Shown here: positions 34,501 through 47,953 of the stretch, piece by piece
Layout of the letters: every line of letters starts with the position of its first letter
Numbering within the stretch: position 1 is the stretch's first letter
NCBI RefSeq assembly: GCF_021155765.1
Contig: NC_060106.1
Coordinates: forward strand, 8,315,501-8,379,500
Length of the DNA stretch: 64,000 nt
From: Diprion similis
Taxonomy: Eukaryota > Arthropoda > Insecta > Hymenoptera > Diprionidae
Reading direction: 5' to 3'
Notes under the pieces: model-generated
What the model was told of the DNA's origin: nothing
Databases searched by the model: none
What the model saw: only the letters and a program-made list of their open reading frames with translations
Translations under genes and position numbers: made by a program

Positions 34501-37500
34501 CCTCGATTTTTGTAATGGCACAATCAACTGCAATATCAATAAATTAATCCAGTGTTTCAACTTATATAAGCACTTTAGTAGAATTGTAATTTTAACCTGT
34601 CCTTACAGGCGTTAATCAAACTGTTAGTGGTCGGACATAGGTCCATTGGTATTCTGGTACGCGCACTAGTGGAATTTACGACCACTAGCTATTCACAATC
34701 ACAATCAATTAATTGGACAAGTGTGCTCCAATATGACAAGTCATAAACTCGACACATCGATGAGATGGATGAGTTGTGCAACAGATTGACGGCTTTCAAA
34801 AATCATAAAAATTGGTACACTACAATTGTCCAATTGTCAGTCTGATCACAACTATCACATTATCTTTATCTAAATATGTTTGATTTCAAATGGTTGGGTC
34901 AAAGCCAAAGGCCGACCCTTTCGAGAAAAAGTTCGCAAAAGAACGAATCGTCACATGCACGAAGCATATGGTTGCCACATGGCATCAAATCCTACTTGTT
35001 TTCGAGTGGTTTAATTTTTCTCCTGAGAGAAGCGACGTCACACTGACATCTGTCGGTAAAAAAACGCACTTCACCACAGGTCGTGAACGAACGTAATAAA
35101 TGCACGCGCTCTTACGAATCACTAGGAATAATTTACAATTTTCAAATTTTTGCAATAAAATTCTCAAGTCATGTTCCACACGTTTTGTAGGATTTTGTGG
35201 TAGAAGTTCACAATCGATTTCCAGACTTTTAACCTGGCCAACTTCAATTCACTTTTATACTATGTTTCATAAAGCTGCTGATGCCAGGCGTCTGACCATG
35301 GGAGGCGTGCAGAGCGGACCTCACAGCTTAGGAGATGTAAGCCTGGGTCGAGACACGTTATGGGTGCAGGAGAGACTCCGTCACAAGAATTGTCGGTAAG
35401 ATGGAGATCTGTTTGAGCGACGATTTCTCGTTGCCTAAAAAATCGAGTCCTGGATTCGGATGAGTAAATGACAGTAGAAAGAAAAAGAAAAAGAAAAATG
35501 TTTTTAATATTTTATACGTATCACAATAGCGGCCTACTTGTCAGGTAATTGTAAACTGCTAATTGCTAAATTACTATAACGGACATCCAAGCGCTTATTA
35601 GTGGTCATGGTCTAGTTGCATTACTTGATTTAACCGCCTGCACTTCTATTTCTTCGTGGCGTACGCTGTTTCTCTGATGCAAACCGGCGATAATACATCT
35701 CTCCTACTTGTCTGCCAGTTAATTGTACAGGAATTAGGCTTGTTTTGAAGCAATCTACACTGTTAAAATTTATACCAGTTTACGTACGGTAAGAGTCACA
35801 ACATGTTCATAGAAAGATAAAACATCAAAGTGCTGAAATTTTCTCAAATTCATACAAACTGTACGTTTAATTCTGCGGATCCATTTTTCCCGAAACCAAT
35901 TACCGACGTTTCATCAACAAAATGAGCAGCTCCAATGGAGTTGCAGGATTATTCAACACCTGCGCAATTATACTAACCAATCCCTCACTTATAATTTATG
36001 ACCAATGTGTTGCATACACGCTTAGATAAATGCTGCCCCATTGTCCGATGTATTTACACATGGTTGTCTAAGGGATGTGTTATTTCACCTGAATCAATAT
36101 TGTTCAAATATAGTACACGCAGGTGTAATTACATGTGCAATTGCGGTTTGGCCATGTGTAAAGGGATTAATCAACCAATTATTGTTTTACGACAGAAGCA
36201 GTTCGCGTTGGTGTTGTACCTACATAGGTGCACGCTACAATGGTGTTTCGATTGCTTATCCTGCACCATTATCCAACTATACACAGGGAGAGACTGTTCC
36301 CAGGTAAATTTCACAATTCAATTTGTGCCTCGTATAGGCTGACAAAACTGGGCTGCTTCTACACTGAGCATGCTCAATGTGGCAATCGGTAATATATCAA
36401 CTGAGCAGAACGTCTGGCTCGGTAAAACAGGTGGCAGTTTGAATTCAAACTTGGCGACAACATAACGCGCCAATTTCAATTTCACGGTGTATATTTGCAA
36501 CGTCTGCAGCAACTGCGAAGTTATCGACCGTCTTAAAAAGCCGGAGATATAAGTTATGCACTAGGCGAATTAAATTAACTGTTAGAAATCGTTTTTATCT
36601 CGCGCCAATTTACGAATTCGCAGATGTAACAGATTGCTATAGAAAAACAGCCGTTAGTGCCGTACAAATAATCTCCGCGCTAAGTCGCTGCCTAATCGGA
36701 TTTAGAATACGTTCAAATGTGGGTACAACAGAAATGTAATCCCAAAATGGGTCCACGGGCTTTGAATATATTAACGAGAACTTTCGACGAACGATAAACA
36801 ATGGTGGACGAAGTCAGTCAACGTTTTCAAACAAAGATTAAGAAAAAAGGGTTAGCTGGGTTAAACAGTTTTTAATTAAAACGGTATAATTTCTGGGTTG
36901 AGAACTTCTTCGAGAATTGTGGATTTATATTGCAAGTGTTCAATCGTTGAAATCGCCATATAGAGTTACTTATCATCTATGAAAATTTCACTTACAGAGG
37001 TAGAACAAGTTCAGCTCTGGGGATAATTTGATGAAGAAATGATATTCCGCCGAAATAAGAATCCGTATGATAATCTGATTTTTTTATTATTGTACTAAGT
37101 AACTGGTGTTTTTCTAAACTTAAAATCCACGGCTTAAAATTATAATCTGAAAGGTGACTCCATTTATTCCACTTATTGAACTCTATTAACTTTAACTGCA
37201 CCTTTGGAACGTTTTCTCTTACTATTGTTGTTACAGACTGTACGTGTGATGCGTTCTTAAAACAAGTTGAGCACCTGAGAACTTGCTGATAGAATAGAGT
37301 GCAATTAGTTGTAGAAATACTACTGTTGACAGAGTAAACAAAGTTTGGAGTGTCAAGTGGAAAAAAAAAATTCTAACCTAAAGAAGCATTCGAATTCCCC
37401 TTCCCTGGAGATTTACGTAATCCGTGAATGGTCCCTAATATTTCTTTGTACCTTGTACAACTGTGTCCACACGAAAGTTATAAGTACTACGCAAATCTAT

Positions 37501-38219
37501 TGATCAACGGGTTATTACAGTCACTGCAGCACGTCGTATACATTTATTGTCTTGAAAATTTTCTTCGTCGATAGGTACATTGCACGATTTAGACTACCGA
37601 TATAAATAACGCTTTACGTACGCAACGGATAAGAATATGTACGCTCTTAAGGAGTCTACCCAACTGACGAGTAGAAAAAAGGGTTGTTTCAAGAATTTTT
37701 TAAATAAGTTTTAACTGTAAATATTAATATAGGATTTGTTAGGTTTAATAAATACATTTTATATAATTTAATTAGGTTAGCAACAAACACAACAATGACG
37801 TTATAAAATACTACAACTACAATAAATCGTATACTAGGTGAATTGCTAAGGAAGTAACAAAGATTCGCCGAATGGTGTATACAAATTTTTCGTTACCACC
37901 TGGCTCCATCATTTTCTCGAAATACTGTAAAAACCACAGTATTCGAAACGAACTGACGAATAAAAGATCATGGAGCAAATCTCTTTATAATTTCAACTGA
38001 TCATTGTACCGTGACCGGAAGTCCTAGATGTTTGCAAATTTTCACAGTTACACTATCTTCGCCTAATGATTAACTTCTCTGTCATTCATATATCGACCTC
38101 AACATAGGCTGTAGATTACGCGAATACCATCAAATTGCACTTCGGAATTCTCGAGTTCCGAGTTGTTTGTGATTTGACATGAAAGTTGAGGAACAATTTG
38201 CAATGTTCTATTCTCTCAC
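31597..38219 (-). other. Inferred MCU intron 1 (6.6 kb)
   Basis: If the exon at 38220-38352 is correct, this whole stretch is MCU intron 1. It is AT-rich, with short open frames lacking family features (for example 35100-35399, +). The one striking element inside is the multi-hairpin segment at 32201-32337. The presence of alternative first exons cannot be excluded. Confidence 0.45.
32201..32337. ncRNA. Candidate structured RNA or DNA element: four hairpins inside a closing stem
   Basis: A perfect 9-bp stem AGCGGTTAG (32201-32209) / CTAACCGCT (32329-32337) encloses four hairpins. They are ATACC-GAA-GGTAT (32212-32224), GCCTC/GAGGC (32239-32243 with 32261-32265), TGTAG-CGA-CTACA (32278-32290) and TCGCGTT/AACGCGA (32298-32304 with 32321-32327). 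The segment is visibly GC-richer than its AT-rich surroundings. It matches no tRNA, snRNA or ribozyme signature I know. The strand is unknown because stems form on either. It could be a structured intronic RNA, a transposon end or chance; no function is claimed. Confidence 0.35.
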
Positions 38220-38352
38220 CAACAGTAATTACTAGCAGTGATACGACAGACCGTACATCGATAGAGGGGAAAGTTGGGTGACAGAAGCGATGGTAGGGGT
38301 TGTCAGAGCAACACCGGAACACACCGGATATCCGTTTGAGCGCCAACAACAT
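38220..38352 (-). CDS. MCU: Candidate first coding exon of MCU (transit peptide)
   Basis: On the minus strand an ATG at 38352 opens 44 codons beginning MLLALKRISGVFRCC, a basic, hydrophobic stretch with no acidic residue in its first 16, typical of a mitochondrial presequence. The frame ends at G|GTGAGAG (donor at 38219), phase 1, exactly the phase needed by the AT-starting exon 2 at 31596; the join creates Asp before [10 protein letters not shown]. The N-termini of MCU proteins are poorly conserved, so homology cannot confirm this. Support rests on phase, donor quality and presequence character. The implied intron is 6.6 kb. Confidence 0.5.
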
Positions 38353-41300
38353 TCTACGAATTCACAGAGTGTTACTACAACATGAAGCAGCGGTGATCAC
38401 ACGCGTGCTACGCGTGTAAAACACGTACTACGCACACGAGAATAATTACAATCATACGTATGGTCAATTACACAAGTGCTCGCGGATGTGCGTTTGGTTT
38501 TACGAAGAATCGCGTCTGTGATAGTAATTTCACGTCGCCCCTCGCGATCGGATTCGCGTTTTCATGTGGGATAGAAAAAGAGAGAAACAACAGAGGATGG
38601 CACCTCGTTAAAATAGCGTCGGAAAATGCGAGCGAGAATCCTGTTCCAGCTGAGTTTCAGTCAATGGTGAAACGGCTCGTTGCCTGGAGATGCGCGATCG
38701 CGATGTTCTCAATAAAAATCGTCTACTGCCAAGTGACCATGGAATTTGCTGATCAAGCTGGCGAAAGGTTGTCGATCATGTTCTTAAGTCTTCCAAGATT
38801 AATTAGTTGCACGTTACTGCATGCATGCACATGCCTAATGGCGTTAAGATGGTTTTTATTTTCGACTTTTTTTATCAACTTAGACTTGGCTGACCCTCAG
38901 ATTGGTTTCAAATGAATTAACAAATAAAAATCTGTTCCGAAGGAAAGATCTCTGTCTCAACCCTAAAACCTCGCGCAAGAGCTGAGAAGTTTGCCATTCA
39001 AAATACGCACGTTTTTACTACACTTTTAGTATACAATTCGTCACAGAACAAAGAAAAATACTGTTACTGTAAGAAACAATGCTAACTGATTTATAGATTT
39101 TTTGCAAATAGTTAATACAACGATCAAATATATGTTCACTGAAAGTGGAATAAAAATGTGTATATTTAGAGGGTTGAGATAAATGCCTGTGCTTTTGAGA
39201 AGATTTCTATTTCATTTGAAACCAATTTGGTGAGCGTTCCAGTCAAATTGAGAAAAATCTCAATCTAATGCACGTATAATAATAACAGATCACGCAATCT
39301 CAACGCACGTAGTCGATATTTTTACAAAGAAATCTGACGCACAGTGCCAGCGTAATTTGGGCGCGAGAATATAAATTGAGAAAGAAACCGTGCGTCCCAT
39401 CAATTAGCATTTCCTCGTCGAGTCATTGGAATTCATTTATACCGTGTAATTGTGCCCGATTCGCTAACACGTTTTGCGTTATATTTGCAGTCTTCCAATT
39501 AGCCGGGGTGAGTTAATACGAGCGGAGCTAAAGTCCGCGTGTTTGTTCATCGGTTATACTCGTACATACGTAAGAGTGAGAATGAGAAGGTTAAAAAACG
39601 CTGTTTGCCCCAGTATTTCAAAATCCAAATGACTAATTTCTTTATCTCGTTATTATGAGGTTAAACTAACGCAGGCGATATTTTTAACCACTAAAGAAGC
39701 AATCTTGCTTCAATTCAGCCCACGCATCACGATCTATGAGCCTGCAGCGCGGTTGGTGGCGCACAATATTTGCACAATGATTTATTCAAAGGTGGCCGAA
39801 ATTTGCATTCGTCTTATTTCAGCAAATAATTTTAGGACGTGCCTGTACATGCGTAGGTTACACGTATGTACGCGAGTTACATTACATCTGGGCGAGGAGT
39901 TAATGCTTTTGGTAACATTGCGGTGATAATTGTAAATGCCGCTCGCGCTTCGGGTTACATCACACTCGAAGGAAAACTTTTTTTTACCCAAGATAAGATG
40001 GAGGGAGTTCTGGATAATAAAGTTAGATAAGAGTTCAAGTATTAGAGATCGATAGTGAAAATTTTTTTTCAATCGAATTACAGCAACCGACTGACGTTAT
40101 TTAATAACTAATCGTGAGACCGTCGCACGCGAGTTGTGATTTGATCTATGGAATATTTTATGCAGAATTAGTCCTCCTATGCAAAGCTGTTCTACCATGC
40201 ATACATGCGTATTATATCGATCGCAATAGTATGTATAACATAACTTTCTTCCTTAAACCACATAGTCTAAAATCAGCTTAAAAGCAGGAAGCAGAATTCC
40301 GGAAGACAAGAGACTCGGGCATGAATCAAAATCAAAGAGATAAGAAATCAGAATATACTTTGCCGCTTTGTCAGTCAAGCTCATGCTTCTCATAGACGTA
40401 CATAACCGTCGATCAAAATATCAATTCGTTAAAATTCGCATGGAAAAAGCATAAAAATTTCTTCTCTTTGAAATATGGCTGGGGACGAATGAACTGATAT
40501 AAAAGCCTGAAGCTTCATTAATCATTAACGATTTTCCTGCAGCATAGATTACAGAGAAAGGTGAAGTCTTTATCGGGTCGAAAAAAATCAACACCCAACG
40601 TAGAGACCGAATTTGCATTAGTAAAAGTCAACTTGTCCGTATAACCGGTCCCCTTGAATTCCGCTAACGTGATTTACTCTTGAACCCGTGAACCGATTCC
40701 TAAGGTAAACAGGTCCACTCATCTTGACTCGTATAAACTTTGATTGCTGATTGCTTGCCCAGCGATTTTGTATATGGTTTAGTGTAGAGATATAAAAAGA
40801 CACGATGCTTGTTTACGAACGATACAATCAGCGCACGGCCTCGAGTCAGTCATTTCACATGATCTTCCTGGCAATTAAGTAACAAAACCAACGAGGAGGA
40901 GATGCCTATAACAGTCTGACTCTGACACGTAATACCTCAAGTGCGCTGGGAACACGGATACAGATGGTACTCATTGTTGTGTAACTTCCGAGTCTTTCAT
41001 GGTCACGAGTCAAAAATCTACCGCCTTTTTTCATTGTTCATAACGCGCGTTTTGTATCTTCCTTGATTTTTTTTTAAATTCGTCAATTTCTCTTTCTTTT
41101 TAATCTCAAAAATCAGTTTGAGGATCTATCGGGCTTATTTAAATAAAGTAAATGATGAAGTAATCTCGACAAACGATCGAAAGCTGTGATTTAAATCCGA
41201 TCAAGCGAAAATTCCCGATGATCGATTGCATTATCGCAATATACAAAAACGCATCCTTCGTTAAATTGATTTAATGAATAATTTCTTAACTTTCCAATTT

Positions 41301-43250
41301 ACTTGCGTTATAATATTTAAAGATTATTTTCGTAATATTCAACTACATAAATAAACTCGCGTTTATTTCATCTTTCCAACCCCGCCTATGCCTCCATTAT
41401 AATTCTTTTAGCTTATTCATTCTTCATCATTGTCCTCCACTGTACACCAGAAACATTTTTAACAACCAAATGGAGCACTTAGGTGCATTGGTAACACGCG
41501 ATGCAAACTTATAAGCAAGGTCCTCGTGTGTTTTACTTAAAATTTCATCTGACACAGGAGCAGCAAGCCGTCTAATTAAACGCATAGGTCGGCACACGGC
41601 TGCTCGTTATACACGCATGAAGGTGTTTTCGTAGTTTCAAACGCGGGAACAAAGTCTGCCTGCAAGTAGGTATGTACATGCATACGTACATATTCATATT
41701 CACCAGAGTAAATACGCCGCGGCTGAATCGCACTTCAGCAAACTCGTATCACCTTTCGTTTCTCAAGAGCCTGCTAATTTTCTGATTAAATTAGTGAGGC
41801 GGATGTTGAAAAGCCAGGCTATATCTGGGTTATCGATCTCCTCCGTCATACCTTCTCACAACTTGAATTTCGTGCTGAGGAAAAACAAAAAAATCACAAA
41901 AACCTAGTCATCCGCATATGATTTTATTTATATATACCTGAGGTTTCGTTCGCGGAGGAATAATGCATTTTTAGTAGTCGATGCTAACGAGCGGATTTTT
42001 ATTACGTACCGGATACCAAGTGCGATTTATCAAACTCCGTTCTCCACGGCTAACTGCCTGTACGAATACCGAGGAAGAAGTAGTTCGTGTGTTCACCGCC
42101 AGGTGCGTTCGTCGCAGTTCTCTCTCGCAGGAGAAGGTTATTCTCGTATGTCGCTGATAAAACGATGCAAAAGATTAAGGATAATTGTAAACTGTTCAAA
42201 ATTTTTCGCATTATCATATCGTATGGCATGAGGTGAGTGAGCGAAATAAAATTTCATTCGCATTTTTACAAACTCGATGTCAAATTTGATTTAGATTTCG
42301 TTAGACTGTGGCGATTCAACTACTTTTAGGAGACTGATTCGGCTATTTTAGTGTATATTGAATGCACGGAGTGGTAAGTAAGTAAAAGCTCGCGCTCTGT
42401 GAAAATGTTTTTGTCCATTCGAGTTGCATGCGAGTTATAAAACGGTGTATAGTATGTTTCAATTTGGGACACGAGTCGCTGCGTCATTGCTTCGAATGAA
42501 CTGTGACTAACCACAGGTAAACAATTTTGTAACAAAAATGGTACGAAGGAAATAAAAAAAGAAGAGCCGGCAGAATGAACATAACGACTTGTATCGTTAA
42601 GTTTACTTTGACGAAGGACTGCTTCGACGCATGTTGTATATCGATACAAGAGACTCGGTGATTTCTCGCAATGCAGACCGCGATATAGCTGCATGATTCG
42701 CAATTTCTTGAAATCAAAGGCTTTGAAATACGACGGCAACGTCGTCTCGTGTAATCATAACGTCGACAGCTGATGCATTCGCACGCGCATATAATTTGCG
42801 GCAAACAAGGTTTCTCAAAATATACATCAAAGATGATTGCGCGAATTTTCATTACCGAAGGACTCGTGAGTCTAGAAAATTAGTAAGTTACTAAGACCTA
42901 AATCTTTCAGCTGATTAACTCTATTTGATTCAAATTCAATTTGAATTGAAGAAAACTATAATGTACAAAAAAAATCAGTTCAAGCCAATTTTTTCTTTCA
43001 AAGAAAAAAGGGAAACTTTTTACCTCAAAAAATCATTTCTAATTCCCATGATAGAAAACTAATGTTGTCATTTTTTTCCACGACCAAATTAAAAATCCCC
43101 TGACAATTCCAGGTTTTCCATAACCCCTTTTAAATTCACTGAAATTTCCAGATTTTCCAGGTGCGTGGCCACCCTGAATTGTATGTAGTTAATACGTTGC
43201 TTTATCCAACTTCACTATCATTGGCAAAAATAACATTACCGAAAACTTTT
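38353..43250. other. Intergenic or intronic DNA, no gene recognised
   Basis: Upstream of the proposed MCU exon 1 lies a short segment rich in CACGTG-like and ACGCGT words (38385-38445), likely promoter. A divergent + open frame of 151 codons (38460-38915) has no recognisable domain and lies in ordinary-looking sequence. The rest is AT-rich with no structure that I can support. Confidence 0.4.
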
Positions 43251-43287
43251 TAAACGCTTTTACCACATTACCAAATTCCTGATTCAT

Positions 43288-43780
43288 ATGGCGGATCCCG
43301 TTCATCCCTATAAAAGTTTATGTACAAAAAATTCTATGACGGAGAAACTCACTCCGTTATTTCATACCGAAAGAATCGTCACGTCATCGACGTCCCTCGG
43401 CGCGTTCACCGTAGACCGGAACCGACAAGGTCCACCCCTTCACAGCTGCATTTCCTACCGGCAAAGGGCCTCACGTCGAGCCCTGCAGTAAGGCCACAGT
43501 GGTTTCGTGATTCACGAACCGACTCGGACACCGGGTCAGAAATACGCGATGACAATACTTACACCTGCAGAGCCCCCCACCGTTCCCGTCATGCATCGGA
43601 CTCGAAGGAAACGGCACTGCGGGCTGATTGGCCAGGTGAAACATGCGCGTACAAGTCGGTCTAACAATAAACCGAACAATCCAGACCTCGACTGTGTGTT
43701 CTTCACTCAAAAACCGGCACCCATGCAATGCGGATTGATTAGTGATAAAGTAGGGAAGTTAATTGACGAAACTTGAGTTA
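43288..43780. other. GC-richer patch with overlapping open frames, nature unknown
   Basis: In a strongly AT-rich neighbourhood this stretch is visibly richer in G+C. It stays open in three + frames (43288-43491, 43320-43664, 43507-43776) and one - frame (43728-43471). None of the translations is recognisable. Simultaneous openness in several frames is what GC-rich, TAA/TAG-poor DNA gives without coding. It might be an exon, a CpG-rich regulatory block or an old insertion. Confidence 0.3.
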
Positions 43781-46700
43781 CGTCTACCGTGAAGAAAATT
43801 TTCTAAATATACTAGATGATGGTGGAAAAGAGAGGGGGTGAAAGTTATAGTGTCTGAGTATAAATCGTGTGTAATGGATGTATAATTCAAATTTTTTTCG
43901 TTTCGAAACTGCCAAGCCCTAAGGAATCGTGATAAAGGACCCTGAACAGGTCCTTCGGAATATTTAATTGGATATATTTGTCTCTGGATGTGTGGGTGCA
44001 AGATCGAACGCGGTAATTCGTTCTCTGAAAATGGTACGTGAAATTGAAACGTTGAATAATTTATCAATGTTAAAATATCTGATGGAATTCACCTGTTTCA
44101 TAGATTTGTTATACTCCGAACGCACGTACTCGGTGTCTCAATGTCTGGGGAATATATCGACAAGTGAAATTGCGTATATTGTAGAATCTGATTTGTTTTT
44201 ACGAGAATTGATAATGTGCAAAAAATGTCTCTTTATTGAATTTTTGCAGCGACATTTATAATGAATTTCTATCCCTCAAATAATGTTTTATTTTGTTGTT
44301 CCATATTTATTTAACTCGAACTTTTTCTCTCGAATTACCAACTTTTGACGATAGTTTAAATCATTTGCTTGAAGAAATTTTATCAAAATACAAAAATTTA
44401 AAAGCGGTATTGAATACTTCGACATTGTGCATCATAGCATTTAAAATTTCTTTTTACAAAAAATGTATCTTCAGGATTAAACCAAACGGTGTTAACTACA
44501 CTTGCGTAATGTTCATATTACAATATTCTTTTCTAGTTTGCGGCAATAAGGCTCAAGAATTTAAATCATTCCTCGTGAAGTTGAATAATGGCTTGAATGT
44601 TTTTTTTTTTTTATTAAAGATCATCAAGTTTGTACTTTTCGTTCAAACAATTTTATTGTCCCCATGATATCTGGATCTTTGTACTGCGTATCCAAGTTAA
44701 TTAACGTTTTTCAACTGCTTCAAATGTGGTATTTTGTCGATGGATTGTAAATGTAATTTATGGTTAGAAAATTATAGATCATCTATAAATATGGTGAACA
44801 AATATATAGCAAAGACACAGAGTCCATATCAATTGTATAAAATGCGGGAAGAAAGTGGTAGAGTAAAGGACAGCTTGAAGAAAGTCATAGGTATGGGCAT
44901 AGGTAATAGGTATACATGTCAAACTATTTACATACACTTTCTACAGTGCTTTTTGCTCTTAAAATCCTTGAGATCCAAGCTGATCCTTTCGCTCCATTCT
45001 GAAAAGCAAAGCGAAAAAATAATAAAACAAATTAAATAGACGCAATTTTTGTATTAATAAATCAATAAAGCATAATCAGCATTCTGCACATATCACGTGT
45101 GTATTGACATATGGCAAAACACCTCAGGCTAACATAACTTAGAAAAAAGAAGCAAATGACCAAATGAAGCTATAAAAAAGAAAATCAGCCAAATGACACA
45201 CGTACATAATTTTGCAAAGCGTATGGTGAAATGAAGCTGAAAGCGTTGCGAAAACCAAAAATTTATAAGAAAAAACAAACGAGTTGAATTAAATACTTAA
45301 AAAACTAACCGCTCAATTTCGATGAAACTTGTCCTAGCAGATGTTGACCCTAAAATTGCATTAATGTGCACGAAGATAACACTGGGTGCAATGAATAAAT
45401 CTGCACAATACGTCAGTAGAGTTCTCGCCAAAAGTTCGCACAAGTGTTTACCAAGGGTTGTCAACCCTTGAGTCAGTTGCTACGGAGGGTACTTAAGCCG
45501 TACGAAAGCGCATTGAATAATGCATAACGCATATGAATAAGAAGTGGATAGGAAGGTACAGTTACGGTGACAACTTGGGACACGTGCCATGTCCAAATAG
45601 AGTCAAACGCTGTAAACGCATCCGCGGTGTTGAACTTGCCGCCTGTACGAGGCACCTTAAGTTATCAATGTACAATCAACAGCTATACATAAAAGCTGCA
45701 CACACAATTCCATATGCCACGTGTCATTGCACCGAATCTACGTTACGTAATTACACACGTACCATAATGATTCATGATGTTGGTACTTTTGTTCTGGCCG
45801 TTTTTATTTCAGTTTTACTTTTGCGTTAATTTTTTTTTTTTTTTTTCACGTCAGAACAGTATTACTATCGAATAGAATAAACTGTATTGGTATCGTAACG
45901 AAACATCATCGTGGAGGTTATTTTTTATGGTGAGATAATTTTTGGTAACGTTTCATCGAGTAACGGCCAGTGGCTTATGTGCGGGATTTAATTCAATCGG
46001 AAATGAGTTCAAACGAGAGAAAATTTCGTTTCGATTTAGAGTGGGCAGTTATTCTGTAATTTTGTTAATTTAGTATTCGTGATTGGATTCAACTTTAATC
46101 CGATTTTGGCCCAATTTTTCAGTTCGATACGAATCTTCAAATAAGGTTTCTGCGGAGCTCTATATGGGGTATTCCATGCCATTTCGAGACCAGGTTTTAA
46201 CATAATTTCTTTCAATATGACCGTTTTATATAAATATTTATGAACATTCGTAATTTTTTACAGTTCCACCTTACTTGGAGTTCTCTAAATCTTTAATTTC
46301 CATTCCAATAACTTGAAAATCAGTCTCACGATGGAGCTGAATTCGCAAATTAAGTGCTTTAAGCGTTGTAAGCTTTTGAGAAAAATTCTCAAATCTTTTC
46401 GACTGTGTAAAGATCAGGTCCAAATTAAAACAAAGGCGAAAGAGATCTTCAGTACAATGTTTCAGAAATCGGATGAAAATATAGTGAAAAATTTGATAAA
46501 AACGCGCAAGGAGAATTTTTATCGCGCTGGCATATAATTTTGTAAAGAGTTTTTTAATAGTTTCGGCAGATGGCTCGAGCAGATCGGATATATAATGAAA
46601 GTTTTAAATTGTCTAAATTGTCAATTTCACTCTGCCTGCCCTCTGGGTGCAATTACGTTCACCCATTTCTCTCGAAGTCGTATAAAAGTGAATTACTCGG

Positions 46701-47189
46701 CTGCAGGGTTGCTATTTAAAATATTTTTCCATATAAAATCCCGTCCCAGGTAAAAATTGAAAACTGTTTCAATTCCGTATGAATTAAGCGACATCGAAAT
46801 CCGACCGCTCGATAACATGCAAATTGTGGAAAGTGCGAATTTTTCACCTCTTCGTTGAAAGTACTAAAAATAAAAAAATTCTCGTTTATCAAATAGCAGC
46901 TGACCATTTACTCCAAATATATTTACGTGTATTATCGCAAAACGGAAATTTTGGATCATCAAAGTTACACCGCGAGTCATATTTCAGTTGATCATACACA
47001 TAAATAATTCGACGCGATGTCATGTCGTTCAAATCATTATACGCTTGTTAAGTGAATCGGATCCAGCGAAGCATTACTCCCTGGATCTATTATAATAACG
47101 TCAAGAAAAATCGCGATGTAGATAAAACGAGAAAAAGCGTAACTATAATCTGGTCGACAAAATATCGTATAAGTTACGCTGATTTCACG

Positions 47190-47236
47190 ATATATATTTA
47201 TAGTATATATAGTATATATATATACACACATATATT
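47190..47236. repeat. TA-rich simple repeat
   Basis: Imperfect TATATA/TAGTATA/TACACA repetition of about 45 bp. Confidence 0.85.
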
Positions 47237-47928
47237 ACATTATATAGCTTCAAATGCTGCACCGTCATTGTCACGGTCCGAGTCCTGCAAGGGTTCGACC
47301 TACCTCCGTTGATTTCTAATGGACAAATAACACTGATAATACAACGTAAACGTTACTATTATTTTACACACATCCACAAGCGGTTCGCCAGCCTTGTTCT
47401 GCTTGGGATATTCCCGCAGCCTTGACATACTACGTGTTTTACCTGGCAAAATATGGTATTATACTTGCGAGTACACACGTATAAGACACATACTCGCTTA
47501 TATAAATTCGTGAAACGCATGAATTAAAACAATGGGACCCACGCGGAGAGCGGTGCTGAAATTGAGGAAAACGCGAGAGTACAAGTATTTCTTCTTTTTA
47601 TCGCCGTCAAGCTCGTGCAGAATTTGTTAGCGAAGGCAAAGTTTTGTTTGAAAATTTTTCGTTCACGTTCCGTTTAATTAGCTCTTCAGCCAACTAAATT
47701 ATACACAGTTTCGTGTATTTTGACACACAATTTAAGCGTATACAAGCGGTGAATAAGCTGTAGGGCAGTCTTGTTTCTCAGTTAATCACTGCAGCTTTTT
47801 TATACCCTTGTTCAAATGTATTTGTTCTTCTTTTCACATCTCGAGAATTTTGGCATACAGGTACATATTATATACAATATACATGTATATAGATGTTTGA
47901 ATAATCTGACGAACTTGAAAGTCTCTCT

Positions 47929-47953
47929 CCCCCCCCACCCCCCCCCTTTTTTT
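47929..47953. repeat. C-tract followed by T-tract, potential G-quadruplex on the minus strand
   Basis: About 18 bases of C with a single A interruption lead into seven or more T. The minus strand reads as two long G runs separated by one T, which could fold into intramolecular or intermolecular quadruplexes. Confidence 0.8.

Noticed and set aside
35100..35399. 99-codon + frame with a basic N-terminus ending next to a GTAAGA donor-like word
   Set aside because: No partner exon in phase and no recognisable protein. The presequence-like start alone is not enough.
38460..38915. 151-codon + strand open frame just upstream of the proposed MCU exon 1
   Set aside because: No recognisable domain and no repeat or splice context supporting it. 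A frame of this length can occur by chance in a 64-kb window.
43968..45039. Consecutive + strand open frames with hydrophobic patches, considered as a decayed chemoreceptor gene
   Set aside because: The hydrophobicity follows from T-rich codons, and I could not identify any receptor signature or consistent exon joins.
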